From Cernens ardua (GTDB lineage: Bacteria; Pseudomonadota; Gammaproteobacteria; Pseudomonadales; Halomonadaceae): 64,000 bases of DNA. The position numbers were made by a program, and so were the translations under genes. Numbering within the stretch: the first letter of the stretch is position 1; every line of letters starts with the position of its first letter. The notes beneath the pieces were generated by a model that was not told the DNA's origin, searched no databases, and worked only from the letters and a program-made list of their open reading frames with translations. This document shows positions 25,872-33,707 of the stretch, one piece after another. Where the stretch lies: contig NZ_JBPCZH010000001.1 of the NCBI RefSeq assembly GCF_051251085.1, positions 124,001 to 188,000 of the forward strand. Reading direction: 5' to 3'.

Positions 25872-27149
25872 ATGAAACCCAAAACTGCCATGGCCTCTGT
25901 ACGGTACTCAAACATACAGATGTTTATGGGCCTAATGCTCTCTTTTTCAGGTTCTGCTGTCATTGAGGGGACAGTTCCCACTTTGATCGCAACCGGCCTT
26001 CTGGCAACAATCTGGATACCGTTCTATACCACATTGTCTGGTATCATCAATGCGGCGGGCGTATTCCTTTCAAGACTATTGATGGATCGTTCACCGTATC
26101 AGGTACTGTTGCTGTGTGACCTCTATGATTTGAGTCTGACGACACTGGCAATAATCGCAACAGCCAGCGGATATATCAGTCTCACGAAAATAGTGGTGGT
26201 ATATCTGCTGGGTTCGGCGTGTTTACCGGTATTGACCAACATTGCCAATAATACCTATGTGGGAAGCCTCTCATTGAGGTCACGCGTGGCGGCCAATCGC
26301 TTCAATGTGATCTCTCTCTTTCTAATGACAATTGCCACCCTGGTCGTAGCGCGTCCTGTGGGCAGTTTTTTTGTTGGCCATTCACTTTATTTGATTTTCT
26401 TGATCAACTTGCTGTTAACGCTAGTTTCGTTGGGATGTCGTTGGCAGGCGTTAAAAAATGTCCCTACATCCATGGTTGTCACAAGCAGGAGGGATCGGAT
26501 TGCGTTTTTTCAGCGTTTGAATGTGTTGGAGACGTTGCGGTACTTCAAGGGGCATGTCTTTAGTCTCAAGGATACGTCTCCCCTGATTATTTCACTGCTG
26601 TACCTTTCCATTGGGCTTTTTTTGTATTATTTACCGTTATGGCTGGCCAACCCGTTTTCACACAAGGGAAGTATTATTGCATTGGTAGAGGCTTGTGGCG
26701 GTGCAGGTTCAACCTTTGGACCCCTCATGTTCGGATGGCTGGGGGGGCGTTTCAGTCTACGGAACCAGGTAATGGCCTGCGTTATGGGTACAGCTCTTCT
26801 GGAAGGGATTACGCTGCTATTGATTATTCTTTGCGGCGCACCCAAGTCCTGGCACGGACTGCTGATGTTTCTTCCTCTTGTGTTCGGCCTCTTTCTAGTA
26901 GCTGCCTACTGTAATATTGCTGCCTTGACGTCGCGCCAACAGAGATTTGCCGGAAAACACTATATTGAAATGGTGGGATTAGCCTATAGCTTTACAGCTT
27001 TATTCACATTGATGGGTAGCTGGTGGGGATACTGGCTGGATGCATCGCAAAATCCCTTGCTATCGATTTCAGTTGCCTTGGGTATCGCTGTCATGACGTG
27101 GATAGGATTGTTACGACACTCCTCGGAATGTACTGAAACAGCCTCATAG
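25872..27149 (+). CDS. MFS transporter next to siderophore receptor
   Basis: Major facilitator superfamily protein, about 425 residues with 12 hydrophobic helices. A cytoplasmic central loop (TSRRDRIAFFQRLN) separates the halves. Just after the TonB receptor it is a candidate for siderophore movement across the inner membrane (import of an intact siderophore or export), as known for other MFS proteins next to siderophore receptors; a role here is inference. The start at ATG 25872 has a weak AGAAG; an ATG at 25818 has none. A GC-rich palindrome GGCCCCGGGGCC (25765-25776) lies in the gap before it. The ABC importer in the same locus makes it partly redundant. Confidence 0.8.
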   Translation: MKPKTAMASVRYSNIQMFMGLMLSFSGSAVIEGTVPTLIATGLLATIWIPFYTTLSGIINAAGVFLSRLLMDRSPYQVLLLCDLYDLSLTTLAIIATASGYISLTKIVVVYLLGSACLPVLTNIANNTYVGSLSLRSRVAANRFNVISLFLMTIATLVVARPVGSFFVGHSLYLIFLINLLLTLVSLGCRWQALKNVPTSMVVTSRRDRIAFFQRLNVLETLRYFKGHVFSLKDTSPLIISLLYLSIGLFLYYLPLWLANPFSHKGSIIALVEACGGAGSTFGPLMFGWLGGRFSLRNQVMACVMGTALLEGITLLLIILCGAPKSWHGLLMFLPLVFGLFLVAAYCNIAALTSRQQRFAGKHYIEMVGLAYSFTALFTLMGSWWGYWLDASQNPLLSISVALGIAVMTWIGLLRHSSECTETAS

Positions 27150-27428
27150 TGTAACCAACTGGCATGTTGTAGTGTCAAAAGAAGGGATATTGGTAACCTG
27201 ATGGGTAAAAGAGAGGATAAAACGATATAAACAGTCCCAATATGTTTATAAAATTCACATTATTGATTATATTAGCTATCTGAGTTCCGGTATATTTTCA
27301 CCTGCTCAATGATGTTTGTGCCTGTTTTGTTCTATGCTTCAACGGCATATGTCACCCATATGGAACATCCAGGTGTTTGTACTGGGTTTTATTATCTGCT
27401 CACCACCCACATGTTAGAGGTTTTTCTT

Positions 27429-27863
27429 TTGTCGGCTTTTAAATTTTCCTCGCGTTCCAGGTCATTTGCCAAAGTGGCGGGTCTTACCGGTATTGCTTTG
27501 ACTGTTTCAATGTTGTCCGGATGTTCGTTTATTTCTCATCTTACAGGTTCCGATTCGCAGCCTAAAAAAGTAGAACCCTATACAAAGAAATCCATTGAAA
27601 TTTCTACCTCCCAGAATGCGTTGGAAGCGGCTCAGCGTTATCCCAAAAAAGTAGGGCAACAGGTGTGCCGTACTCTGGAGAACAAATTCTGGGGTGAATT
27701 CATTATGGTGGGACGCGTTGGCGCTATCGGCAGCAACCACCTGATGCGTGTTGACCTGCTTCGTGTACAGTTGAAAGGTCATCGTGATATTACCCAACGT
27801 GGCTTCGCGCCCACGCGTTGGGCGCTTCAGAGCCAGTGGTATTCTTGCCACGATCCAGTTTAA
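27429..27863 (+). CDS. Putative lipoprotein of unknown function
   Basis: Secreted protein with a type II signal peptide: a basic n-region (SSRSRSFAK), a hydrophobic core and the lipobox LSGC. The mature part is about 110 residues, basic, with two later Cys (VCRTL and YSCHDPV). I choose TTG 27429, which has AGAGG 8 bp upstream; an ATG six codons earlier (27411) is possible. I do not recognise a named family. It is separated from tusD by a stem-loop terminator, so it is probably monocistronic. Membership in the outer or inner membrane cannot be told. Confidence 0.65.
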   Translation: MSAFKFSSRSRSFAKVAGLTGIALTVSMLSGCSFISHLTGSDSQPKKVEPYTKKSIEISTSQNALEAAQRYPKKVGQQVCRTLENKFWGEFIMVGRVGAIGSNHLMRVDLLRVQLKGHRDITQRGFAPTRWALQSQWYSCHDPV

Positions 27864-27923
27864 GCCCCGCGCGTATATCTGATCGAATAAACTACAGAAC
27901 CTGTTTTCAGGTTGAGTACGACG

Positions 27924-27958
27924 AAACCCTGTCATTTTCATTGGCGGGGTTTATTTGT
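27924..27958 (+). terminator. Stem-loop terminator after lipoprotein gene
   Basis: Eight-base-pair stem AAACCCTG (27924-27931) with CGGGGTTT (27945-27952), one G-U pair, 13-nt loop, then ATTTGTATT. It lies 60 bp after the lipoprotein stop and ahead of tusD. Confidence 0.55.
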
Positions 27959-27997
27959 ATTCTGCCATTGAAATCGGTACAAGGAGGGAACGCCGTC

Positions 27998-28429
27998 ATG
28001 AGCACCGTTGAGCAAACTACACATGAACCTGCCCAACCACTTCGTTATGCATTATTAGTGCTGGCGCCTCCCTATAGTCAGGAAGCTTCCCATTCAGCCA
28101 TCCGCTTTGCACAGGCATTGCTTGTTCAAGGGCACGTATTGGAGACAGTCTTTTTCTATCATGACGGTGTGTATAATGCGGCGCGTATGCAGTACCCCCC
28201 TCAGGATGAACCCTCGATTGTAAAACAGTGGCAGACACTGGGGGAGGAAAGCGGCGCATCACTTCAAGTATGTATTGCGGCGAGTATCAAACGCGGTATC
28301 ACCACTGAAGCAGAAGCAAAACGGTATGGTGAGCCAGTGGAAACATTAGCGCCCGGATTCGAACTGGTTGGATTGGGGCAGCTTGTACAGGCGACTGCTA
28401 TTTGTGATCGTGTCATGACTTTTGCCTGA
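27998..28429 (+). CDS. tusD: Sulfurtransferase subunit TusD
   Basis: Subunit of the TusBCD complex, which takes a persulfide sulfur from TusA and hands it to TusE for 2-thiolation of U34 in tRNA-Lys, -Glu and -Gln by MnmA. The protein is the DsrE-like member of 143 residues. Recognisable: YALLVLAPPYSQEASHSAIR near the start, then FFYHDGV, and the active-site cysteine in LQVCIAASIKRGI. ATG 27998 follows AAGGAGGG. It begins the tusD-tusC-tusB-tusE group, in the usual order for gammaproteobacteria. Confidence 0.94.
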   Translation: MSTVEQTTHEPAQPLRYALLVLAPPYSQEASHSAIRFAQALLVQGHVLETVFFYHDGVYNAARMQYPPQDEPSIVKQWQTLGEESGASLQVCIAASIKRGITTEAEAKRYGEPVETLAPGFELVGLGQLVQATAICDRVMTFA

Positions 28430-28497
28430 GGTTTGTGTTTCGGCCGGTGTCATGAAGAAGTGCTACTACATTATTTACCAGTGCAAATGAGGAAAGC

Positions 28498-28857
28498 ATG
28501 CCGACTGCATTACCACCACAGCTGATCATATTCCGTCATGCCCCCCTGAGCAGCAGTCTAACGGCAGAAGGGCTGGATCTTGCACTGTTGAGTGCCAGTT
28601 TCGGGGGGAGGGTGACGCTCTTTTTTTGCGATGAAGGGGTATTTAGCTTGCTGGGTAACCAAAGCAAGGGGCCTTTGGGGGAAAAATCTGTCTTACCGAC
28701 ATTGAAGGCATTGGCGCTGTACGATATCGATCAGGTGTATGTGGATGAAGCCTCGTTAATACAGCGTGGGCTCACAATCGAGACGCTGGGTATACCGGTG
28801 AAAACCGGTCGGATTGAACACTTGCTTGACGATAATCCTTGTATATTCACCTTTTGA
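28498..28857 (+). CDS. tusC: Sulfurtransferase subunit TusC
   Basis: DsrF-like subunit of TusBCD, 119 residues, no catalytic cysteine needed. The family blocks seen are IIFRHAPLSSSLTAEGLDLALLSASFG and YDIDQVYVDEASLIQRGL. The ATG is preceded by GAGGAAAG. It sits 68 bp after tusD, a wider gap than usual in this operon. Confidence 0.9.
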   Translation: MPTALPPQLIIFRHAPLSSSLTAEGLDLALLSASFGGRVTLFFCDEGVFSLLGNQSKGPLGEKSVLPTLKALALYDIDQVYVDEASLIQRGLTIETLGIPVKTGRIEHLLDDNPCIFTF

Positions 28858-28988
28858 TTTTATCGGCCCTTGATTGACTGCGAGTATGTAGACACACATA
28901 AGCATGTTCAGCAGATGAAGCGTCAAGTTATAAAACCGCTTCCTTAGAGCTACCTGATGCCCGTTTTCAGCTAACACAGGAATTTTCC

Positions 28989-29279
28989 ATGTTGCACCTC
29001 TTAGGTCGTTCCCGCTTTAGTGATCCAGCACTGTTTGGGCGCGTTATCAATGCCCTCGGTGAGAATGATGCGCTTGTATTCATCGGCGAGGGTGTGCTGG
29101 GGCTTGCGGGGTTAAGGAAAGAAGATTTACCGTCTCTTCATGTATCCCTTTATTTTATGGAAGAAGACATGGCTGCCAGGGGGGGGCTGGGCGAATTCCC
29201 TGAGGTGGTTCAAGGTATCAATATGTCTCGGCTGGTTGCACTATCGGTTGAGCACCCCAGAAGTATCAGTTGGTATTGA
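28989..29279 (+). CDS. tusB: Sulfurtransferase subunit TusB
   Basis: DsrH-like small subunit (96 residues) of the TusBCD hexamer. Recognisable by its length, position and blocks such as MLHLLGRSRF, then ENDALVFIGEGVL and a C-terminal HPRSISWY ending that is typical of the family. ATG 28989 has AGGAA upstream. A 131-bp gap separates it from tusC and 121 bp from tusE. Confidence 0.88.
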   Translation: MLHLLGRSRFSDPALFGRVINALGENDALVFIGEGVLGLAGLRKEDLPSLHVSLYFMEEDMAARGGLGEFPEVVQGINMSRLVALSVEHPRSISWY

Positions 29280-29400
29280 GTGTAACTTTGTACTTGGAGT
29301 GATACCTCAGCAAAAAGGGGATCCATGGACCATCTCGGTAGTTTGGAGCTATTTTGCGTCTTTATTATGTCAGGCAAGATCAGAAGTGGCAGGAGTTGTT

Positions 29401-29769
29401 ATGTCGAGTGATTGTTCTTCAGCTTCACTGAAGGTAGGTATGAAAGAGATTTCGCTGGATCCTGAAGGGTATCTTGCGTCTCTTGGTGATTGGAGTCCGG
29501 AGGTAGGTGCTGCATTAGCCGCCCGTGAAGACCGTCAGTTGGATGAGCGTCATTGGGAAATATTGTCACTGTTGCGGGATTTTTATCATCAATATGAATT
29601 GTCCCCGGCCATGCGCCCCCTCACTAAAGCCGTTAAACAACAATTGGGCGATCAAAAAGGATCTTCCATGTATTTGATGATGCTCTTTCCCGAACGGGAG
29701 CAAAGTGAAAGCCCTGCACGTATTGCGGCACGCCTTGCTGGACTCCCCAAACCGACCAATTGCCACTGA
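29401..29769 (+). CDS. tusE: TusE/DsrC-family sulfur acceptor
   Basis: Accepts sulfur from TusBCD and interacts with MnmA in tRNA 2-thiolation. The 122-residue protein ends in GLPKPTNCH, where the penultimate cysteine is the universal sulfur-carrying residue of TusE/DsrC proteins. The second DsrC cysteine is absent, which favours the tRNA-modifying TusE role over sulfite reduction. Middle blocks: LDPEGYLASLGDW and ERHWEILSLLRDFYHQYELSPAMR. ATG 29401 has CAGGAG 6-7 bp upstream; longer open frame upstream is not supported. Confidence 0.95.
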   Translation: MSSDCSSASLKVGMKEISLDPEGYLASLGDWSPEVGAALAAREDRQLDERHWEILSLLRDFYHQYELSPAMRPLTKAVKQQLGDQKGSSMYLMMLFPEREQSESPARIAARLAGLPKPTNCH

Positions 29770-29781
29770 TAAATTGCTACC

Positions 29782-30330
29782 ATGAATTTTATTGGACATG
29801 CACTGCTAGCTTGCGAGGGAAATGACAGTTTTCTTTTCGGTAACTTGATTGCAGATGGTATCAAAGGCAGTGAACTGGGGTATTTAGGGGCTGAACTTGA
29901 AGCTGGTGTTCGATGGCATCGTCGTGTTGATGCGGTGATTGATCAGCATCCTCGAGTGCTTGCCTTGATGAAGCAGATGCCGCATCGCCGAGTTGCCGGT
30001 ATTGCCCTGGATATTGTGTGGGATCATTTTCTTTCGCGGTATGAGCTCACAGAGGCACTGGCTGACCGTTGTTATAGGCTACTTTCAGCGCGTCCTTTGC
30101 CTGAAAAGCTGAATGGGATGCTGACTCATCTGGTCGAAGGACGTTGGTTGGAACGCTATGCAGACTACGGGTTCACGCTGTCAGCCATTAGTGGTGTAGG
30201 ACACCGGCTTCGTGGTGAGAATCTTTTGCGTGCGCTGATCCCCTGGTTGGAAACGCACTATGATGAACTCCAAGTCAGCTATCAGCGGCTTTGGCCGGAT
30301 ATTCAGCAGACGCTGACCTATCATCCCTGA
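29782..30330 (+). CDS. ACP phosphodiesterase AcpH family
   Basis: Protein of the AcpH (DUF479) family, which hydrolyses the phosphopantetheine prosthetic group from acyl carrier protein, turning holo-ACP to apo-ACP. The 182-residue length is close to E. coli AcpH (193). Family blocks: MNFIGHALLA, FLFGNLIADGIKG, GVRWHRRVDAVIDQHP and VWDHFLSRY, where the conserved His and Asp residues bind metal as in HD-type enzymes. It starts 12 bp after tusE on the same strand, so may be cotranscribed. Confidence 0.9.
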   Translation: MNFIGHALLACEGNDSFLFGNLIADGIKGSELGYLGAELEAGVRWHRRVDAVIDQHPRVLALMKQMPHRRVAGIALDIVWDHFLSRYELTEALADRCYRLLSARPLPEKLNGMLTHLVEGRWLERYADYGFTLSAISGVGHRLRGENLLRALIPWLETHYDELQVSYQRLWPDIQQTLTYHP

Positions 30331-30437
30331 GGTAGTGCGCCAGCCTCTGCCAGAGGATCACAAGAATCAGGCGTACAAATATTCATCATTCACTCAATAC
30401 CTTTACGACTGACATTCATCATGGCTGTGCAGGAAGG

Positions 30438-31703
30438 TTATGGCGTCTGCAAAAGCAGACAATGCACTTTATCCCCCGGATTAACTTCATGATGAGGGGG
30501 AATGATCGCCAGTGCATTGGCATACAGGCATGACCCGAGTAGGGATGAATCCTGATCCTGAAATACTTCTACCCTGGCATCCTGATCCGTTTCAGCAAAA
30601 TGATAACGTGCCCGCATATAATTCCAGCGAGCGCCTGTCGTTGCATTAAAATCTGCCGTTCCCACAGCGGTTGGAAGCTCTTTCAAGGTGGGAGAAGCCA
30701 ATAGCGCACCAGCCAACGGCCGCAGGAATAGCCATGCGCCTACATAGCTTGAAACAGGGTTGCCTGCCAATCCAATAAAGGGAACGTCTTCACCTTGGGG
30801 CATGTGTATCTTGCCGAGTGCCAAGGGTTTACCAGGTTGTATATTGAGTTTCCATAGCTGTAATTCCCCTTTTTTGGTCAAAGCGTGCCGAACGTGATCT
30901 TCTTCTCCTACCGAAACACCGCCCATAGTAACGACGACGTCTGCAATTTGCGCGGCCTCCTCAAGAGCCTCTTCGGTAAGCGTAAGATCATCCTTGATCG
31001 AACGATTCCAAACTACATCGAAGCCGAAACGCTTTAACAGCGCAGCCAACATATAGCGATTGGAATCGAATATCTGTCCCGGTGACAATTCCTTGCCTGG
31101 TGTGACCAACTCACTCCCCGTCGAAAACAAGGCAATTTTTGGCTTTTTTCGCACCTCTAACGCAGCGTATCCCTGTGAGGCAGCCACACCAATGGCCGCT
31201 GCATTCAATTGGGTTCCTGTCGGAATGAGCACCTTATCTTTACGGCTGGCTCGACCTTTTTTACGTATGTACTCCCCGGATGTTAATGAAGTTGGTGCAA
31301 TGATATAGCCATCACGCTCCTTTACCTCTTCCTGAATAACAATGCAGTCACTCCCTTCGGGTAATGGGGCGCCGGTAAATATACGCGCGCAGCTTCCGCG
31401 TGGGAGCACGGTTGGAGAATCTCCCGCAGCAATGCGCAATGTTACTGGTAGTTGTTTACCTGCATCGTCTGAATTCAGGGCATAACCATCCATGGCACTG
31501 GCGTCGAATGGTGGTGTATCCCATTGCGCAACGACATCCTCGGCAAGGGTGCAGCCGTCGGCATCCTCTAAAGCGACTCGTTTAGTCCCGGTAGGGCGAA
31601 TTGGTTGTAAAAGGATCTCAAGTGCCTGTTCCCGAGTACTCCAGCGCGGTGAAGCGTTATCTGCCACGGCTGATAGGGATGCATGAGTGTTGCCATTAGC
31701 CAT
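30438..31703 (-). CDS. moeA: Molybdopterin molybdenumtransferase MoeA
   Basis: Inserts molybdate into adenylylated molybdopterin in the final step of molybdenum cofactor synthesis. The 421-residue protein has the four-domain MoeA plan: an N-terminal helical part, PPFDASAMDGYAL, GSCARIFTGAPLPEG with GSDCIVIQE, then the MoeA/MogA-like domain with IALFSTGSELV, TMGGVSVGEEDHV and a C-terminal beta-barrel. AAGGAC precedes the ATG. It overlaps the end of moaB by 8 bp, a two-gene operon. Confidence 0.96.
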   Translation of the reverse strand: MANGNTHASLSAVADNASPRWSTREQALEILLQPIRPTGTKRVALEDADGCTLAEDVVAQWDTPPFDASAMDGYALNSDDAGKQLPVTLRIAAGDSPTVLPRGSCARIFTGAPLPEGSDCIVIQEEVKERDGYIIAPTSLTSGEYIRKKGRASRKDKVLIPTGTQLNAAAIGVAASQGYAALEVRKKPKIALFSTGSELVTPGKELSPGQIFDSNRYMLAALLKRFGFDVVWNRSIKDDLTLTEEALEEAAQIADVVVTMGGVSVGEEDHVRHALTKKGELQLWKLNIQPGKPLALGKIHMPQGEDVPFIGLAGNPVSSYVGAWLFLRPLAGALLASPTLKELPTAVGTADFNATTGARWNYMRARYHFAETDQDARVEVFQDQDSSLLGSCLYANALAIIPPHHEVNPGDKVHCLLLQTP

Positions 31704-32214
31704 GGGGATGATGTCCTTGAGTGATCAGGCTTGCAAAGTTACAAGGGCGATGGAGACTATTCAGTTGTTCGTCGAGGATACGATCCCAGGCCGTTTTGCA
31801 GGCGTTAGTCGAACCGGGAAGGGAAAAGACGAGGGTATTATTGGCATACCCGGCGAGAGCACGGCTCTGAATAGTAGAGCTACCCACTTCTTCATAAGAG
31901 AGTTGGCGAAAGAGTTCTCCGAAACCCTCTATCAACGTGTCAAATAATACGCTGACAGCTTCAGGTGTAGAATCCCTGCCGGTAAAACCCGTGCCACCGG
32001 TTGTAATTACGACTTGAACCCTTGGGTCTGCAATCCATTGGGCGACACGGGCGCGGATCAGATACTTATCGTCTTTTATAATGTCGCGTGCTGCAAGATG
32101 ATGGCCTGCCTTTTCCAAACGTTGTGACAAGAGATCGCCGGATTTGTCGGTTTCCCACGTACGTGTATCCGAGATTGTCAGTACAGCAATGTCGAGTGAA
32201 GTATTGGATGACAT
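31696..32214 (-). CDS. moaB: Molybdenum cofactor protein MoaB
   Basis: MoaB/MogA-type protein, 172 residues, that adenylylates molybdopterin or binds it in cofactor assembly. The signature VVITTGGTGFTGRDSTPEAV is typical; IAVLTISDTR at the N terminus and VFSLPGSTNACKTAWDRI near the C terminus agree. AAGGAG stands 10 bp before the ATG. First gene of the moaB-moeA operon. The other Mo-cofactor genes are not in the window. Confidence 0.94.
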   Translation of the reverse strand: MSSNTSLDIAVLTISDTRTWETDKSGDLLSQRLEKAGHHLAARDIIKDDKYLIRARVAQWIADPRVQVVITTGGTGFTGRDSTPEAVSVLFDTLIEGFGELFRQLSYEEVGSSTIQSRALAGYANNTLVFSLPGSTNACKTAWDRILDEQLNSLHRPCNFASLITQGHHPHG

Positions 32215-32320
32215 CGTGTGCCGCTCCTTGATGAATTGCGTGATACGTCAGGCAAAGTCAGCTTTATAAGCAAAAAAGGCTGCCTTCAGGCCGTGCCTCC
32301 AGGTTCATGTTTCCTTGCAC

Positions 32321-32665
32321 TTATGAGGATTGAGACGTCGTTTTGGATTGAGAAGTCGTTTTCTTTTCCTCTTCGCGTTTCGACAGCGCTGCCAACTGTT
32401 CTTCAGTTGCAGGTTGCTGGTATTTTTTCTTCCACTCACTATAAGGCATGCCATATACATGCTGCCGTGCTGCTTCATAATCCAGGGGGATGTCTCGTTC
32501 CCTGGCAGCCTCAACCATCCACTTGGAAAGGCAATTGCGGCAGAAGTCAGCCAAAATCATCAGGTCAATATTCTGGACGTCTTTATTGTTGTCCAAATGT
32601 GTGAGTAAGTGTCGGAAGGCGGCTGCTTCAAGTTCTGTCTGTTGTGAAGAGGTAATATCCTGCAT
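32321..32665 (-). CDS. DUF1244 family protein
   Basis: Small cytoplasmic protein (115 residues) of the DUF1244 family, recognised by the block NIDLMILADFCRNCLSKWM with its pair of cysteines and the following YEAARQHVYGMPYSEWK. The function of the family is unknown. The ATG has GAGG 9 bp upstream; five codons further up another ATG is open but less well placed. Its C terminus carries a duplicated hexapeptide (TTSQSK, TTSQSS) produced by an 18-bp tandem duplication immediately before the stop. Confidence 0.88.
   Translation of the reverse strand: MQDITSSQQTELEAAAFRHLLTHLDNNKDVQNIDLMILADFCRNCLSKWMVEAARERDIPLDYEAARQHVYGMPYSEWKKKYQQPATEEQLAALSKREEEKKTTSQSKTTSQSS
32327..32362. repeat. 18-bp tandem duplication in DUF1244 gene
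   Basis: Two 18-base units, 32327-32344 and 32345-32362, starting GGATTGAGA and differing at one base. They sit just inside the 3' end of the gene and extend the protein by six residues. Confidence 0.9.
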
Positions 32666-32911
32666 AAGGGGCATCCTCAAAATACATTGAAAGCATGAAA
32701 AAAGTGGGTTTCATGCTATCACACTCAAGCTGTTTTATACGTAAACTGAAACGTTGGAAGCGTATTTGAAGGCCTGTTTCACGGCAAATTCATTTCTTTT
32801 TCTCAAGACTTCTCTCAATCAGTAACGAGTGAGTGGCTGGCCATCGAACCGTCAATAACGGGTAGTTAATGAATAGAGTCTCCAAAAAAGGTTAAAAGAA
32901 AAACACCTATC

Positions 32912-33406
32912 ATGAACGACACTATTTTCCAGTTGTCTGAAGACCACACTATTACCGCTGCGGCAGAAGCATCCTTTGAGCGATTTTGTCAGCGTTGGAA
33001 ACCAATACTGCCGAAGTCCTGCGACATGCAGCATATTGGCGCGACAGCCATACCGGGGTGCCTGACCAAAGGGGATATCGATATTTGTATACGTACCGTT
33101 ATAGAGGACTTCGATACAGCCAGGCAGCAGCTTTCAGCCCATTTCCAATGGAACAGCGGGTCAGTCACAACCCCCGAATTCATATCATTTCATGATGATT
33201 CTGCCCGGCCGCCCCTTGGAATACAGCTGGTGGTCAGGGGGAGTGAGCTCGATATTTTCGTTCTGTTCAGAGATAAATTGCGCGCTGACCCCTCCCTTGT
33301 TGACCGTTATAATTCGCTAAAACAGTATTGGCACGGCAAGAGCACGGAAGGATACCGATCCGAGAAGGCTATTTTTGCTGCTGAGGTCATCTCCTGCCAG
33401 CGTTGA
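32912..33406 (+). CDS. GrpB-family (UPF0157) protein
   Basis: Nucleotidyltransferase-fold protein of 164 residues. The family motif HIGATAIPGCLTKGDIDI matches the GrpB pattern H-[IV]-G-[SA]-T-[AS]-[VI]-P-G, with two Asp residues that follow in the strand. Some GrpB-type proteins are fused to dephospho-CoA kinase (CoaE); here it stands alone. The role is unknown. It lies between DUF1244 (divergent) and the acetyltransferase gene, and shows no sign of an operon. No strong ribosome binding site is seen. Confidence 0.85.
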   Translation: MNDTIFQLSEDHTITAAAEASFERFCQRWKPILPKSCDMQHIGATAIPGCLTKGDIDICIRTVIEDFDTARQQLSAHFQWNSGSVTTPEFISFHDDSARPPLGIQLVVRGSELDIFVLFRDKLRADPSLVDRYNSLKQYWHGKSTEGYRSEKAIFAAEVISCQR

Positions 33407-33707
33407 TATGAGCACGTTAGACACATCTTTCATGACTTATAATCTTTCATGCATTTGGCAATCACCTGTTAAAGCACATTGATCAAGCGCAGGTATGATA
33501 TTTAGCTCTTTTTTGGAGATATAGAATATATCTATCAATGTGTTAGCGCATTTCATGCGATGTTTGGCTAATTGACGTTTATCATTAAATAAGCGGTAAT
33601 TACGTCAAATAATCTTTTTCAGACGTTCAATTCCTGACTGTTTGCGTTGCCCGTTAATAGCAATACGAGGTTATGTGCGGTTGGGACGGTCTGAAAATAT
33701 AAAGAAG
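33407..33707. other. Intergenic, no gene seen
   Basis: About 300 bp of rather AT-rich sequence before the acetyltransferase gene, presumably its promoter region. No repeat or RNA gene recognised. Confidence 0.5.
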
